A stretch of 64,000 nt of DNA, taken from an uncultured Atopobiaceae bacterium. Lineage in GTDB: Bacteria > Actinomycetota > Coriobacteriia > Coriobacteriales > Atopobiaceae. A program made the translations under genes and the position numbers. Of the stretch, positions 25,362-33,952 are shown piece by piece. The first letter of the stretch is position 1. Each line of letters begins with the position of its first letter. The notes below the pieces were generated by a model. That model made no database searches, had not been told where the DNA came from, and saw nothing but the letters and a program-made list of their open reading frames with translations. The DNA lies in NCBI GenBank assembly GCA_944322145.1, contig CALUNW010000004.1, positions 177,807-241,806 on the forward strand, written 5' to 3'.

Positions 25362-26636
25362 TTACCCCTCGAGCTCGGCCAGCACGCGCCCGATTGCATG
25401 CGGAACGCCGACCACGAGCGCATTGCCCATGCAAAACGCGCGATGCCCGTCGGTCATGCCCGTGTTGGTCCACCCACGGGGAAAGCCCTGAAGCCGATCA
25501 AGCTCGTCAGGAACAAGTCGACGGTAGCGACCATCAGCGGTTTTAATGACATGCTTGAAGCGCGAGGCCCCTCGTCCGCCCTCTCCCGTCAGGATGGTGC
25601 GAGAAGGGCGGTCAAGCGCGTCGGGGAAAGCCATCGAGCCCTCGGAGTACGTGTACTTAAAACCGGTCTTCTTGTTAACGCGCTCCTCGTGCTTGGCGCC
25701 CTTGAGATACTCCCACTGGGGCAGCTTGTCGGGCTCGATGTAGAACTCCTCCGGCACCTCGGCCTCGGGAACAAGCACGTCGCCCAGAAACTTGCGCGGG
25801 CCGTCATAGCGCTCGACAACCTTGCACGTGGCGACGTGCCCATCCTGCATGACGCCCGCGTCCATAAACGGGGAAACCTTGCCCCCCTTGTTGAAGTCGC
25901 GCGTGGCAATGTAGGGGTCATCGGGAATCTCAACGTGCCCGATAGTCGCGGAATCAACCTCGGCAATGGGAAACGCCCGCGACATGAGACCCGTGGAAAT
26001 CTGGTCATCGAGGTCCCATTCCTCGCCCGTAATCCGCGCAAGGATGTACGTACGCTTACGACGCTGGGGGAATCCATACTCGGCGCTGTTCACCACACGC
26101 CACTCGACGGAATATCCCAAATCATCGAAGCACGAGAGAATGATTGCAAAGTCGCGGCCGCGCTGACTGGCAGGGCTCTTAAGCAGGCGGTCAACGTTCT
26201 CGAGAAGAACGTAGCGCGGATGCTTGAGCTGGAGGAACGCGTAGATGTCCCACCAGAGGACGCCCTTCTTGCCCTCGATGCCACCCGCCTGAGACAGGGG
26301 CTTGGCAACGGAGTAGTCCTGGCAGGGGAAGCCGCCGACGACCATGTCGACGTCGGGGATATCGATCTCGCCGCGCCTATACTGGTCGAGAACAACGTGG
26401 ATGTCCTCGTTCACCACCGAGTCCTCGCCAAAGCGCGCACGGTAGCAACGGGCGGCGAACTGCTTGGACTCGGTTCCGGGAGGCTCCCACTGGTTGGCCC
26501 AAATGGTCTTGTAAGGACCCGCTGCCGGGAGCTCCATCTGCAGCTCGTCGGGATTGTGATACCCCTCGAGGCCCAGCCTAAACCCGCCGACGCCCGCAAA
26601 GAGCTCGGCCACTCTGATGATCTTCTGAGACGACAC
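25362..26636 (-). CDS. DNA (cytosine-5-)-methyltransferase of a type II RM system
   Basis: A 424-residue C5-cytosine methyltransferase. Motif I is ELFAGVGGFRLG (11-22), motif IV is GGFPCQDYSVA with nucleophile Cys105, motif VI is LLENVDRL, and motif VIII is QRRKRTYI. The C-terminal motifs IX-X are present (RLTPxE-type as RLVPDELDRLQGFP, then GNALVVGVP). The start is GTG at 26636, placed by GGAG seven bases upstream. It lies 35 bases downstream of a Sau3AI-like endonuclease, so the predicted target is GATC with the cytosine methylated. Codon use is less GC-biased than in neighbours, consistent with transfer. Confidence 0.93.
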   Translation of the reverse strand: MSSQKIIRVAELFAGVGGFRLGLEGYHNPDELQMELPAAGPYKTIWANQWEPPGTESKQFAARCYRARFGEDSVVNEDIHVVLDQYRRGEIDIPDVDMVVGGFPCQDYSVAKPLSQAGGIEGKKGVLWWDIYAFLQLKHPRYVLLENVDRLLKSPASQRGRDFAIILSCFDDLGYSVEWRVVNSAEYGFPQRRKRTYILARITGEEWDLDDQISTGLMSRAFPIAEVDSATIGHVEIPDDPYIATRDFNKGGKVSPFMDAGVMQDGHVATCKVVERYDGPRKFLGDVLVPEAEVPEEFYIEPDKLPQWEYLKGAKHEERVNKKTGFKYTYSEGSMAFPDALDRPSRTILTGEGGRGASRFKHVIKTADGRYRRLVPDELDRLQGFPRGWTNTGMTDGHRAFCMGNALVVGVPHAIGRVLAELEG

Positions 26637-26671
26637 GTTTCTCCATTCGCTGTCTGTGTCGCGTTGCTAGA

Positions 26672-28033
26672 TCATGATAGACGATCGACCGGACAGTATT
26701 TGCCCGAAAGCACTCGCTCAATCTCTCCCTGCAGATAGCCTTGGTTCAGCCAGAAGCATTTCTTCACGACGGGCGGCCCAAAGGGCTGCGGCTTCGTGTC
26801 CTTCTTAGTCTGGCCGTGAGGTCGCACATGGCAGCAGCGGTTCTCGCTCGACTTCACCGAAATGTCCGCCCTGCCTTGGCGCACGTTCTCCTGCATCTGC
26901 TCGTAGCAGGCTCGGGCCTCTTCAAGATCCCGCTCAGGCATCTGCCAGAAGCAGATGTCACGAAGACGGTACTCCCCCGCCTCATCCTCTCGGTAGATGA
27001 CAAAGAGGTACTTCTGAGATAGGTAGCCAAGGAAATCGGAATCCTCGAAAGAGCGCTCGGCAAGCTTGAAGTAGTCGAACGTCGGAAAAGAAACCGCCTC
27101 CTTTGGCCGTCCGCTCCTTTGCAGGCGCAGCGTCTTAGGCTTGATGCCCGCCTTCTCGAACTCCTCGATACTCTCGTCGTCCCCCACGCCGAGGATGCGA
27201 CGCGTTATCCTCGCGCAGAGATCCTTCGACCGGGACAGGCTGAACCTTTCAGCAAGCTCCCTCTCCGTGAGCCCGAAATAAGGAGCGAAGCGCATACGAA
27301 GCAGACCCAGCAGGTCGAGCTCCCCTTCGCCCTCGGACCGGGGAATCTGCCGCATCCCATCGATAATCTTGCGCTGAACCGCCGTCATATACGAAGCCTT
27401 GAGCGCCCAAGCGCGCGGCTTGGCCGGCACATCCGAGAAAGGTTGCGACCGCCTGACGGTGGAGTCCGCCGCCTTGGTGCAGGCCTCGAGATACAGCGTG
27501 TCACCGCCGGATATATCCTCCGCATGGCCCGATCGAACCTTCTCGACGACCGTTTCCCAATCCTTCTTTATCTGCGGGATGTCCTCTTCGGGCAATCCCC
27601 ATCGAGCCGCAGCCTCGATGATGTAATCAAGCGCGTTCTTATCCGACTCATAGAGATAAGTGATGAGAAGGATGTCGCGAGACTTCTTGAGAAACTGGCT
27701 GTGCTCAAAGTCCTCCTTCACAACCCCGTCGTAATCAATCATCGTGAAGACGAGGCGTTCCTTGGAAACGAGGTCGCCGCGAGAGTTCTTCTTGACGGGA
27801 GTGGTCTTGAGCTCAAGGCCAACCTCAGCAAAGTCCGGGTTGGAGTCGCTATTGAGATCGTACTTGAAGTAGTATTCCTCGATTGCATTGCCGAAGGAGC
27901 CCCTGCGGCGACGAGTGTCGGCAAGCTCCTCCACGTAGACGAAGTCGCGCAGCGTATGCCCAACAAGTCGCTGCGCATACTCGACAATGGACGTGACGTT
28001 GGTCGGGTCGTAGCCCAGCTCGTCTTTGTTCAT
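26672..28033 (-). CDS. Sau3AI/MutH-family type II restriction endonuclease
   Basis: A 453-residue endonuclease. The N-terminal MutH-like domain carries RRRRGSFGNAIEEYYF and the catalytic PDFAEVGLELKTT, where Asp67, Glu74 and Lys76 fit the D-x6-E-x-K spacing of MutH and Sau3AI. A second, catalytically empty MutH-like half (about residues 230-420), as in Sau3AI, probably binds the second GATC site. GGGAGG precedes the ATG at 28033. It forms an operon with the methyltransferase, the endonuclease gene first. Lower GC than the surrounding genes suggests acquisition by transfer. Confidence 0.9.
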   Translation of the reverse strand: MNKDELGYDPTNVTSIVEYAQRLVGHTLRDFVYVEELADTRRRRGSFGNAIEEYYFKYDLNSDSNPDFAEVGLELKTTPVKKNSRGDLVSKERLVFTMIDYDGVVKEDFEHSQFLKKSRDILLITYLYESDKNALDYIIEAAARWGLPEEDIPQIKKDWETVVEKVRSGHAEDISGGDTLYLEACTKAADSTVRRSQPFSDVPAKPRAWALKASYMTAVQRKIIDGMRQIPRSEGEGELDLLGLLRMRFAPYFGLTERELAERFSLSRSKDLCARITRRILGVGDDESIEEFEKAGIKPKTLRLQRSGRPKEAVSFPTFDYFKLAERSFEDSDFLGYLSQKYLFVIYREDEAGEYRLRDICFWQMPERDLEEARACYEQMQENVRQGRADISVKSSENRCCHVRPHGQTKKDTKPQPFGPPVVKKCFWLNQGYLQGEIERVLSGKYCPVDRLS

Positions 28034-28161
28034 GCGACCTCCCTCGGTTGTGTAGGACTTTACTCCCAGACGCCTAACTTCCACGCATCATCCGGGAATA
28101 TGGAGGTACGAGCTGGCAGACGGTCATCCAACGACAGCTTCATGCCGACAATCGCATTACA

Positions 28162-28190
28162 TTCATATCACAACGTACGTGCGGTAAAAT
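28162..28190 (+). promoter_or_regulatory. Promoter and putative operator of the RelB/YafQ module
   Basis: A -35 TTCATA (28162-28167), a 17-base spacer and a -10 TAAAAT (28185-28190) lie about 42 bases upstream of the antitoxin ATG. The spacer holds the palindrome ACGTACGT (28173-28180), a likely binding site for the autoregulating antitoxin. Confidence 0.55.
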
Positions 28191-28231
28191 ACATCTATAC
28201 TCACACACGCCGTCAGCGGCAGGAGGAAACA

Positions 28232-28504
28232 ATGGCCACATCCACGCTCACCATTCGCATCGATGAGAACCTCAAGCGTGAAGCCACCGAGGTTGCAAGC
28301 TACTACGGCCTCGACCTCTCTTCCGTGACCCGCGCGTTCTACAAGCAGATGGTCAACACGCACCGCATTCCCCTCACGTTTGCGCCCGAAGAGCCAAACG
28401 ACGAGAGCCTCTACGCTATTGCCGAAGGCGAGCGTTTTCTCGCGTCTGGGAAGGAGGGACGCTTCTCCAGCGGTCACGACCTGATTGAGGCGGCGATTTC
28501 CTAA
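28232..28504 (+). CDS. RelB/DinJ-family antitoxin
   Basis: A 90-residue antitoxin. The N-terminal ribbon-helix-helix reads STLTIRIDENLKREATEV followed by a short helix (LDLSSVTRAFYKQMV), as in DinJ. The C-terminal half would wrap the toxin. AGGAGG precedes the ATG, and the stop overlaps the toxin start by one base (TAATG). Its toxin gene is frameshifted, so the antitoxin may now serve only as a repressor or an anti-addiction factor. Confidence 0.88.
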   Translation: MATSTLTIRIDENLKREATEVASYYGLDLSSVTRAFYKQMVNTHRIPLTFAPEEPNDESLYAIAEGERFLASGKEGRFSSGHDLIEAAIS

Positions 28505-28804
28505 TGCCCCGACTCTCCGCAGACTTCTCCTCGGCATTCAAGCGCGACCTCAAGAGGAAGGCAAAGCACAGAGGGTGGGACCTCTCGGAGCTTGAGAAGG
28601 TCATCGACCTTGTCCTCGAGAACACCCCCCAGAGCGCAAGAGATCCTCCGCCGCCGGCACAACATGCACACCCTCTCTGGAAACTGGGCCGGCCGCAAAG
28701 AGTGTCACGTCGCAAACGCCGGAGATTGGCTTGTGATTTGGTCTTCAAACGATAAGGTCGCGTTCTTCGAGAGGACTGGCAGTCACGACGAACTGTTCAG
28801 GTAG
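28504..28804 (+). pseudogene. YafQ-family mRNA interferase toxin, frameshifted at a C6 run
   Basis: The first 41 codons (MPRLSADFSSAFKRDLKRKA...) and the sequence from about 28631 (LSGNWAGRKECHV, then WLVIWSSND and FFERTGSHDELF) together match a full YafQ-like RelE-fold toxin of about 99 residues, but they are in different frames. Removing one C from the run at 28625-28630 restores a single frame. As written, the product would be an 83-residue protein that misses the catalytic C-terminal part. It could be real loss of function, a phase-variable tract or a sequencing error. Confidence 0.85.
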
Positions 28805-28844
28805 GCCATGACCTGCCCGCCCCCACCCCGTCCCGCCCGCGCGC

Positions 28845-28850
28845 TATACT
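28845..28850 (+). promoter_or_regulatory. -10 element of the HAD hydrolase gene at 28881
   Basis: TATACT, 31 bases upstream of the ATG; no clear -35. Confidence 0.5.
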
Positions 28851-28880
28851 CTCCGCAACAGCCGCAACCGAGGAGGCCCC

Positions 28881-29504
28881 ATGCTCGCGCCCGCCGCAAA
28901 CAAGCCCGTCAGAAACGTCATCTTCGACATGGGCGGCGTGCTCATGAACTTCGACGGCCCGTACTTCGCGAGCCTCTTCACGGACACGCCCAAGGACGCA
29001 GCCCTGCTCAACCAGGCGCTCTTTGGCTCGACGATGTGGTCGCTGCTGGACTCCGGCACCATCACGCACGAGACCATGCGCCGCTACGCCGCGCACCACC
29101 TCCCCGAGCGCCTCCACCCCAACCTGGACGAGTGCTTCGAGCACTGGCCCGAGCACTCCGAGCCCTTCGAGGAGACCAACGACCTCGCCATCCGCCTCAA
29201 GTCCGAGGGCTACGGCATCTACCTGCTCTCCAACGCCAACACCAACATCATGAGGCAGCTCGGCCACGCCCCGGCCTGCCGCTTCCTGGACGGCATCGTG
29301 GTCTCCGCCGAGGAGCGCCTGATGAAGCCCGACCCGGCCATCTTCCGCCTGCTCTGCGACCGCTTTGACCTGGAGCCCGAGGAGTGCCTCTTCGTGGACG
29401 ACAACGAGGACAACTGCATCGGTGCCGAGGTGGCGGGCATGCGCTCCTTCCACTTCATCGGCAACGCCAACGAGCTCGAGGCCACCATCCGCCTCCTGAG
29501 CTAG
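28881..29504 (+). CDS. HAD superfamily hydrolase, subfamily IA
   Basis: A 207-residue HAD phosphatase-like protein. Motif I is VIFDMGGVL, in which the second Asp of DxD is replaced by Gly. That replacement also occurs in many annotated HAD-IA proteins and may affect general acid function. Motif II is LLSNAN, the motif III Lys is in LMKPDPAIF, and motif IV is FVDDNEDN. An alpha-helical cap (about residues 20-95) follows motif I. The substrate is unknown. GAGGAGG precedes the ATG. Confidence 0.88.
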   Translation: MLAPAANKPVRNVIFDMGGVLMNFDGPYFASLFTDTPKDAALLNQALFGSTMWSLLDSGTITHETMRRYAAHHLPERLHPNLDECFEHWPEHSEPFEETNDLAIRLKSEGYGIYLLSNANTNIMRQLGHAPACRFLDGIVVSAEERLMKPDPAIFRLLCDRFDLEPEECLFVDDNEDNCIGAEVAGMRSFHFIGNANELEATIRLLS

Positions 29505-29507
29505 TGA

Positions 29508-29819
29508 CTAGTCAAGCTCCACGAAAGAGAACCTCCGCCGCGGGTCCCCCGCCGTCCACTCGATATCAAAGATAATCACCTCGCGGGCGTCGTCATCTTT
29601 GAGGTAGTACAAGGTGAACGGCGTATCGGGAAGGGGCAGGAACCGACAGGGGAACGGCGGTCGCGCCGCCGCATAATCCGGATTGTACTGAGGCCCCGCG
29701 CTCGGGTACTCCCCCAGCATCTCGGCCACGTCCTCGATGCGCCTCAGCACGCGCTCGCTCGTGACGTTCTCGACGATGAACGTTTCGGCGTACTCCGTGA
29801 TCTTGACGTTGTACGCCAT
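29508..29819 (-). CDS. RelE/ParE-family toxin
   Basis: A 103-residue protein with the RelE/ParE fold pattern: an N-terminal strand, two helices (RVLRRIEDVAEML), then strands with CRFLPLPDTPFTLYYL and VIIFDIEW. It lies three bases after a Phd/YefM-type antitoxin gene, the usual antitoxin-first order. The target (ribosome or gyrase) cannot be told from sequence. Confidence 0.82.
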   Translation of the reverse strand: MAYNVKITEYAETFIVENVTSERVLRRIEDVAEMLGEYPSAGPQYNPDYAAARPPFPCRFLPLPDTPFTLYYLKDDDAREVIIFDIEWTAGDPRRRFSFVELD

Positions 29820-29822
29820 GCG

Positions 29823-30110
29823 CTACCAGCCCTTCTCCGCGCGAATCCGAGCAAAAGCAGACGCCGCGTCGGACACCTTCCCGTCCTGGACGTCCTGATA
29901 GCCACGCAGCAGTCCGGCATAGACGCTCAGCTCGCGCTCGCGCACCTCCTCCCTAAAGGAGAGAGCACGGTCAAAGGCCTCCGCATCCATGACCACAACG
30001 GCGCTCTTGCCGTTTCGCGTGAGGTACAGAGGCTCTTGCGTCTCGGAAAGACGGGCGATGACCTCGCTCTGGTTCCTATTGAAGTCCGAAAGAGAAGTGA
30101 CCGCCGGCAT
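29823..30110 (-). CDS. Phd/YefM-family antitoxin
   Basis: A 95-residue antitoxin. The N-terminal DNA-binding domain reads TSLSDFNRNQSEVIARL, then PLYLTRNGKSAVVVMDAEAF, the Phd/YefM signature. The C-terminal third is the toxin-binding tail. GGAGG lies upstream of the ATG at 30110. A short perfect palindrome overlaps the likely promoter. Confidence 0.9.
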   Translation of the reverse strand: MPAVTSLSDFNRNQSEVIARLSETQEPLYLTRNGKSAVVVMDAEAFDRALSFREEVRERELSVYAGLLRGYQDVQDGKVSDAASAFARIRAEKGW

Positions 30111-30132
30111 CAGGCACCTCCGCATGAGATTG

Positions 30133-30148
30133 ACAGTAAATATACTGT
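30133..30148 (-). promoter_or_regulatory. Putative Phd operator overlapping the promoter
   Basis: ACAGTA-AATA-TACTGT is a perfect 6-base inverted repeat, 23 bases upstream of the antitoxin ATG. On the minus strand it contains TATATT, a possible -10, so antitoxin binding would block its own transcription. Confidence 0.55.
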
Positions 30149-30154
30149 ACCAGA

Positions 30155-31384
30155 CTAGCCCGGCAGCCCCACGCTCAGAAGCACGACCCACACCACAAAG
30201 ATGCCGAGAAGAACCAGCAGCCCCCGACGCTTCTCCTGCCGCACGCTGAGCCGCGCCAGAGCGGGGAAGCGCCGCCTCAGTCGCCGTCGATCGAGCAACA
30301 GGTAGCCGCCAATCAAGCCCATGAGCGGGATGATGACAAAGTACGAGACAGCCATCAGCCAGAGCGGGTAGCCGGCAACGGAGGGCGTGGGGTTGAGGAA
30401 CCCGCCGACGCATCCCAGGCACAGCAGTGCAACCATGCAAATCACCACGACGTTCCACGCCACGCCGACCCAGCCCGGCATCCGCTCGAGCCAGGGCGCG
30501 CGGTCAGGCCGAGAAGGACGCCGCGCGTTGAAGTCAGGCGGCTCCTCAACCCTGGGGCATCTCTCAGCCTGCGGCTCAACGGCGAGAAACGCATCGCGCA
30601 GCTCCCGCACCGACCCGTAGCGCGCCGCGGGATCGAGCTGCGTCGCCCGCACGATCACGGCGCGCAGCCCCTCCGAAACGCCCGCACCGGCAAACCCTCC
30701 CTCGCGGTCCGCCGCCTGGGGCTCGCGCCCGGTCGCGCAGAAGAAGAGCAGCATGCCAAGGGCAAAGACGTCGCTCGTCACGTCGGTCTGGCCAAAGCCG
30801 AACTGCTCCGGCGGCGCATAGGTCCGCGTGCCAAAGTGAACGGTGTCCTGCTCGGCATCCGCGCGCCACGCGCGGGCGATCCCCAGGTCGATGAGGGTGA
30901 CGCCGCCCGGGGACACCATAACGTTGCTGGGCTTGAGGTCGCGGTGGATGACGGGCGGGTCCAGGCGCTCGTGCAGCTCGCTCACCGCGTCGCAGAGCTC
31001 GGGAAAGACGCGGCGCGCAAGCTCGAGGCGCGCCGACTGCCCCTTGCACTCCCCCACGCATGCGGCGAGCGTCTCGCCCGGGACGAGCTCCATCACCACA
31101 ACGAGGTCCCCGTCGCGACGATGGCACTCCAGGAGGCGCGGCAGATGCGCAAAGCGGACGCCGCGACGCTCCGCGGCAAAGACCTCCTCGTACGCGCCGC
31201 CCAGACCGGTTTCCCCGCCGATGCGCTTGCGCACGAACGGCCCAAGCTCGGCGCCGTTCTCGCCACGAAAGTACACGCGCTCGGTGGTCTCCAGCGGGCC
31301 CTGCTTGAGCACCGCGTCAACGCGGTAGCAGGCGTCACGCTCGAGGGCGGCGAGGTAGCTGGCGAGTTCGTCTTCCGTGTTCAT
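30155..31384 (-). CDS. Serine/threonine protein kinase with C-terminal membrane helices
   Basis: A 409-residue Hanks-type kinase. The catalytic loop is HRDLKPSNVM (147-156), the metal motif is DLG (166-168) in place of DFG, and the activation segment reads FGTRTYAPPEQFG. The kinase domain ends near residue 270. A basic linker follows, then about three hydrophobic helices (residues 305-335, 340-365, 388-406). Unlike PknB it lacks an extracellular PASTA region. The glycine-rich loop is weak, but Lys53 may be the ATP-binding Lys. An HTH protein gene and a lipoprotein gene lie upstream in the same direction. Confidence 0.88.
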   Translation of the reverse strand: MNTEDELASYLAALERDACYRVDAVLKQGPLETTERVYFRGENGAELGPFVRKRIGGETGLGGAYEEVFAAERRGVRFAHLPRLLECHRRDGDLVVVMELVPGETLAACVGECKGQSARLELARRVFPELCDAVSELHERLDPPVIHRDLKPSNVMVSPGGVTLIDLGIARAWRADAEQDTVHFGTRTYAPPEQFGFGQTDVTSDVFALGMLLFFCATGREPQAADREGGFAGAGVSEGLRAVIVRATQLDPAARYGSVRELRDAFLAVEPQAERCPRVEEPPDFNARRPSRPDRAPWLERMPGWVGVAWNVVVICMVALLCLGCVGGFLNPTPSVAGYPLWLMAVSYFVIIPLMGLIGGYLLLDRRRLRRRFPALARLSVRQEKRRGLLVLLGIFVVWVVLLSVGLPG

Positions 31385-31446
31385 GCGCCCATCCTAGCAG
31401 AGCTGGCGGGCGACGAAGCTGCGAGCGCGCCCCGCCGCCCGCCCAG

Positions 31447-31866
31447 CTAGCAGATCGTCCGCTCGCCAAAGCGGTAGAGCTCCTCGTTGACCTTCTGAAG
31501 GGAGCACCCGCGGTCCAGGCAGAAGATGATGATCGCGTCGCGACGGTCCTTGCAGTAGAGCTCGCTCGCCCCGGCGGCAGTGAGCGCGCGGTTGGTCTCG
31601 CGCAGGGTGAGCGCCATGGCAAAGGCAATCTGCAGCACCTTGTCGCGACTGGGGTGGCGCGTACCCTTGAAGATCTGGTAGCCAAAGGTGTCGTTGAGGT
31701 TGGCCATGCGCACCACGCGCGACCGCTCGAGACCCTTCTCGTCGAGCAGCTGCTGGAGGTACTCGGCCAACGTACGCGAGCTGGGCTTGTTCTGCTCGAG
31801 ATATCCCTCGAGGCTCGAGGAGCTCAGCAGCTCGTCAAGCAGCTCCTCCGTCAGACGCTCCGCCAT
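31447..31866 (-). CDS. XRE-like helix-turn-helix protein upstream of the kinase
   Basis: A 139-residue soluble protein. Residues about 28-85 look like an XRE-type helix-turn-helix (LAEYLQQLLDEKGLERSRVV, then FGYQIFKGTRHPSRDKVLQIA). The rest is helical, with three cysteines. The ATG at 31866 is preceded by AAGGGGG. It lies 62 bases upstream of the kinase gene and is likely co-transcribed, so it could be a substrate or output regulator of the kinase (inference). Confidence 0.75.
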   Translation of the reverse strand: MAERLTEELLDELLSSSSLEGYLEQNKPSSRTLAEYLQQLLDEKGLERSRVVRMANLNDTFGYQIFKGTRHPSRDKVLQIAFAMALTLRETNRALTAAGASELYCKDRRDAIIIFCLDRGCSLQKVNEELYRFGERTIC

Positions 31867-31901
31867 GTGCCCCCTTCCGCGCTCTCCGCAACAATCCAAA
31901 A

Positions 31902-32336
31902 CTAGAATCCCGTTACGTCGATAAGCTCAAACGAAGCTACTTCGTCAGGCGAAGCGGTGCCGATTGCCTCGAACTTCCAGACCCCACCCGGCTGAAGGTT
32001 GTTGGTGTTGGCAAGAGCTGTTCCCACCTGGGCACCCTCGGCGTCATACAGGTTGTACTCAACCTGAATGTAGCTCACTTCGTCCTCCGTATTGTTGGTG
32101 AGCTTGCCAGTGATGTAGGTCGCAAACTGGTTGCTGCTATCCAGCTGCTCCTCGGAGACGGTATAGGGTTCCTGCTGCTCAGCGGGCTCCTGCTGCTCAG
32201 CGGTCGGGGCGTCAGTGCCGGCGGAACTGCCAGAATCATCGCCATCGCAGCCCACCAGCGCAAGTGGCGAAACCGCAGCGGCGAGCGCCAGCGTCACGGC
32301 AAACACCCGGCGACCAGACGTACGAAACTTCCTCAT
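31902..32336 (-). CDS. FxLYD-domain lipoprotein
   Basis: A 144-residue lipoprotein. A basic N-terminus and hydrophobic core end in the lipobox LVGC, with the lipid-bearing cysteine near residue 30. A Ser/Glu/Gln-rich spacer follows, then a FxLYD-type beta-sandwich domain (TGKLTNNTEDEVSYIQVEYNLYDAEG). It should sit on the outer face of the membrane; its ligand is unknown. The start is uncertain: ATG 32336 or GTG 32345, both with weak ribosome sites. It lies 35 bases upstream of the HTH gene, in the same direction. Confidence 0.85.
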   Translation of the reverse strand: MRKFRTSGRRVFAVTLALAAAVSPLALVGCDGDDSGSSAGTDAPTAEQQEPAEQQEPYTVSEEQLDSSNQFATYITGKLTNNTEDEVSYIQVEYNLYDAEGAQVGTALANTNNLQPGGVWKFEAIGTASPDEVASFELIDVTGF

Positions 32337-32585
32337 TGCAACCACCCTACTTTCCCTGTTTGGGTACCTGATATCTGCACCCTATCAGCTGCGAGCAGGG
32401 AAAACATTAGCTGTGAGCTCAGGACAGCGGGTCCGCTTTGTGCTACGCGCCTTACGCGACGGCATCATGGCGTCGGAGCAAACGGGAGGTCCCGGGTCGC
32501 TCGGAGGAGAGCCAGCGCTCCCCCGCCGCCAACCCACCTAACACGCTATGCTGGTATCGAGCACACATATCCCGAAAGGCATCCC

Positions 32586-33803
32586 ATGGCACAGAAACTC
32601 ACCGAGCAGGAGCAGGCCACCGTCGTCGAGCTCGCAAAGCTCCTCGGCAAGAAGCTCCCCTCCGCGCACCGCAGCAACGCGGGCGGCATCGCCAGCGGCC
32701 TCGTCCGCCAGCGAAAGCGCCCGCTCACCGAGGCCGACGTCATCGCGGTCCTGGGCAAGTACGGAGCCGGCGCCGAGGAGCTCGAGGCGCTGCTCGCCAT
32801 GGACGTGCTCGAGCCCACCGACGGCGGCTACCTGCTCAGCGTCCCCACCCATGAGGACGACCCCGCGGACGAGAAGGACGCCCCCTCCGGCCCCCGCGCC
32901 ATCGCCAAGACCGAGCGTCCCAAGTCGCCCGCCCGCCGCGACGTCCGCACGCTCTCGCGCCTGGACACCGTCCGCAAGCAGACCCCCGAGCTCGACGACA
33001 TCCGCCGCAAGATCATCGACCTCGATCCGCGCCTGTGGATCAACGGCTGGCTGCTCAGCACCCCTGACGCCTACACGCTCTACGAGCGCGAGCTGCTCGC
33101 CCTGGACGCCGCCATCGCCGGCCGCCCGAGCCTGGGCGACGGCTCCTTAAGCCTGCGCGAGCTCTCCTACCGCGTCTTCGGCGACGAGAAGTTCCTCGCG
33201 CTCGAGTCCGAGGGCCGCAAGCTGCTGCACCTCATGGGCCTCTCCGACATCGTCAGCAGCCGCCCGCAGGTCAAGCTCGAGCTGCTGCACCACATCCCCA
33301 AGCACCACCGCCACATGCGACTCGTTGTCTCGGAGAACCTCGACCCCTGGGTCAACATGAGAAACGCCCTCTATCTCGACGGTCGCAAGCACCTGTTCGG
33401 CGAGCGCGTGCACGGCGTGGTCTTTGGCAACGGCTACCTCGTGGACGACCCCCACAAGCTGCCCGACCTCATCGCCGCGCTCGACGCCGAGGACGTCACC
33501 ATCCTCTACTGGGGAGACATCGACCGCGCTGGCCTCTCCATCCTGGCCAAGCTTTCCGACATGGCCGACGGCCGCTTCACCGTGGAACCCTTCGTGCCCG
33601 CCTACCAGCTCATGCTGCGCCGCGCGATGAAGCGCTTCCCCGACCCGCTGGACAACGAGCCCACGGACCAGACCGGCGTGCAGACGCGCGGGCTCGACCT
33701 GCTGGAGGGCGCGCTCAAGAAGAGCGAGGCCGCCTACCTGCGCGCCGTCCTCGACGGGGCCCGCCTCATCCCGCAGGAGATCCTCACCGCCGAGGACCTG
33801 TAG
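32586..33803 (+). CDS. JetD-like (Wadjet) DUF2220/TOPRIM protein, orphan
   Basis: A 405-residue soluble protein. The C-terminal half resembles DUF2220 of JetD, the topoisomerase VI-like nuclease subunit of the Wadjet anti-plasmid system. It has LRELSYRVFGDEKFL, the VVSENLDPWVN segment, and the TOPRIM-like acidic motif YWGDIDRAGLSIL. The N-terminal 130 residues are helical with a charged linker. Wadjet needs SMC-like JetABC, and none are present on either side. It may be a lone homologue with another role. The assignment rests on motif resemblance. Confidence 0.65.
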   Translation: MAQKLTEQEQATVVELAKLLGKKLPSAHRSNAGGIASGLVRQRKRPLTEADVIAVLGKYGAGAEELEALLAMDVLEPTDGGYLLSVPTHEDDPADEKDAPSGPRAIAKTERPKSPARRDVRTLSRLDTVRKQTPELDDIRRKIIDLDPRLWINGWLLSTPDAYTLYERELLALDAAIAGRPSLGDGSLSLRELSYRVFGDEKFLALESEGRKLLHLMGLSDIVSSRPQVKLELLHHIPKHHRHMRLVVSENLDPWVNMRNALYLDGRKHLFGERVHGVVFGNGYLVDDPHKLPDLIAALDAEDVTILYWGDIDRAGLSILAKLSDMADGRFTVEPFVPAYQLMLRRAMKRFPDPLDNEPTDQTGVQTRGLDLLEGALKKSEAAYLRAVLDGARLIPQEILTAEDL

Positions 33804-33952
33804 CCGCAGCGCCTTCCCGCCGCGACGTCCCCGCGACAGCCGCTCGCGGTCCCCACGCTGTCAGAGAGGTTAATTCCCACCCCCTCCCCTATGGGCCGCG
33901 GTACAATGAACCCGCTGAATCGAGAAGGACCTCTCGTCGCAAAGGACCCATC

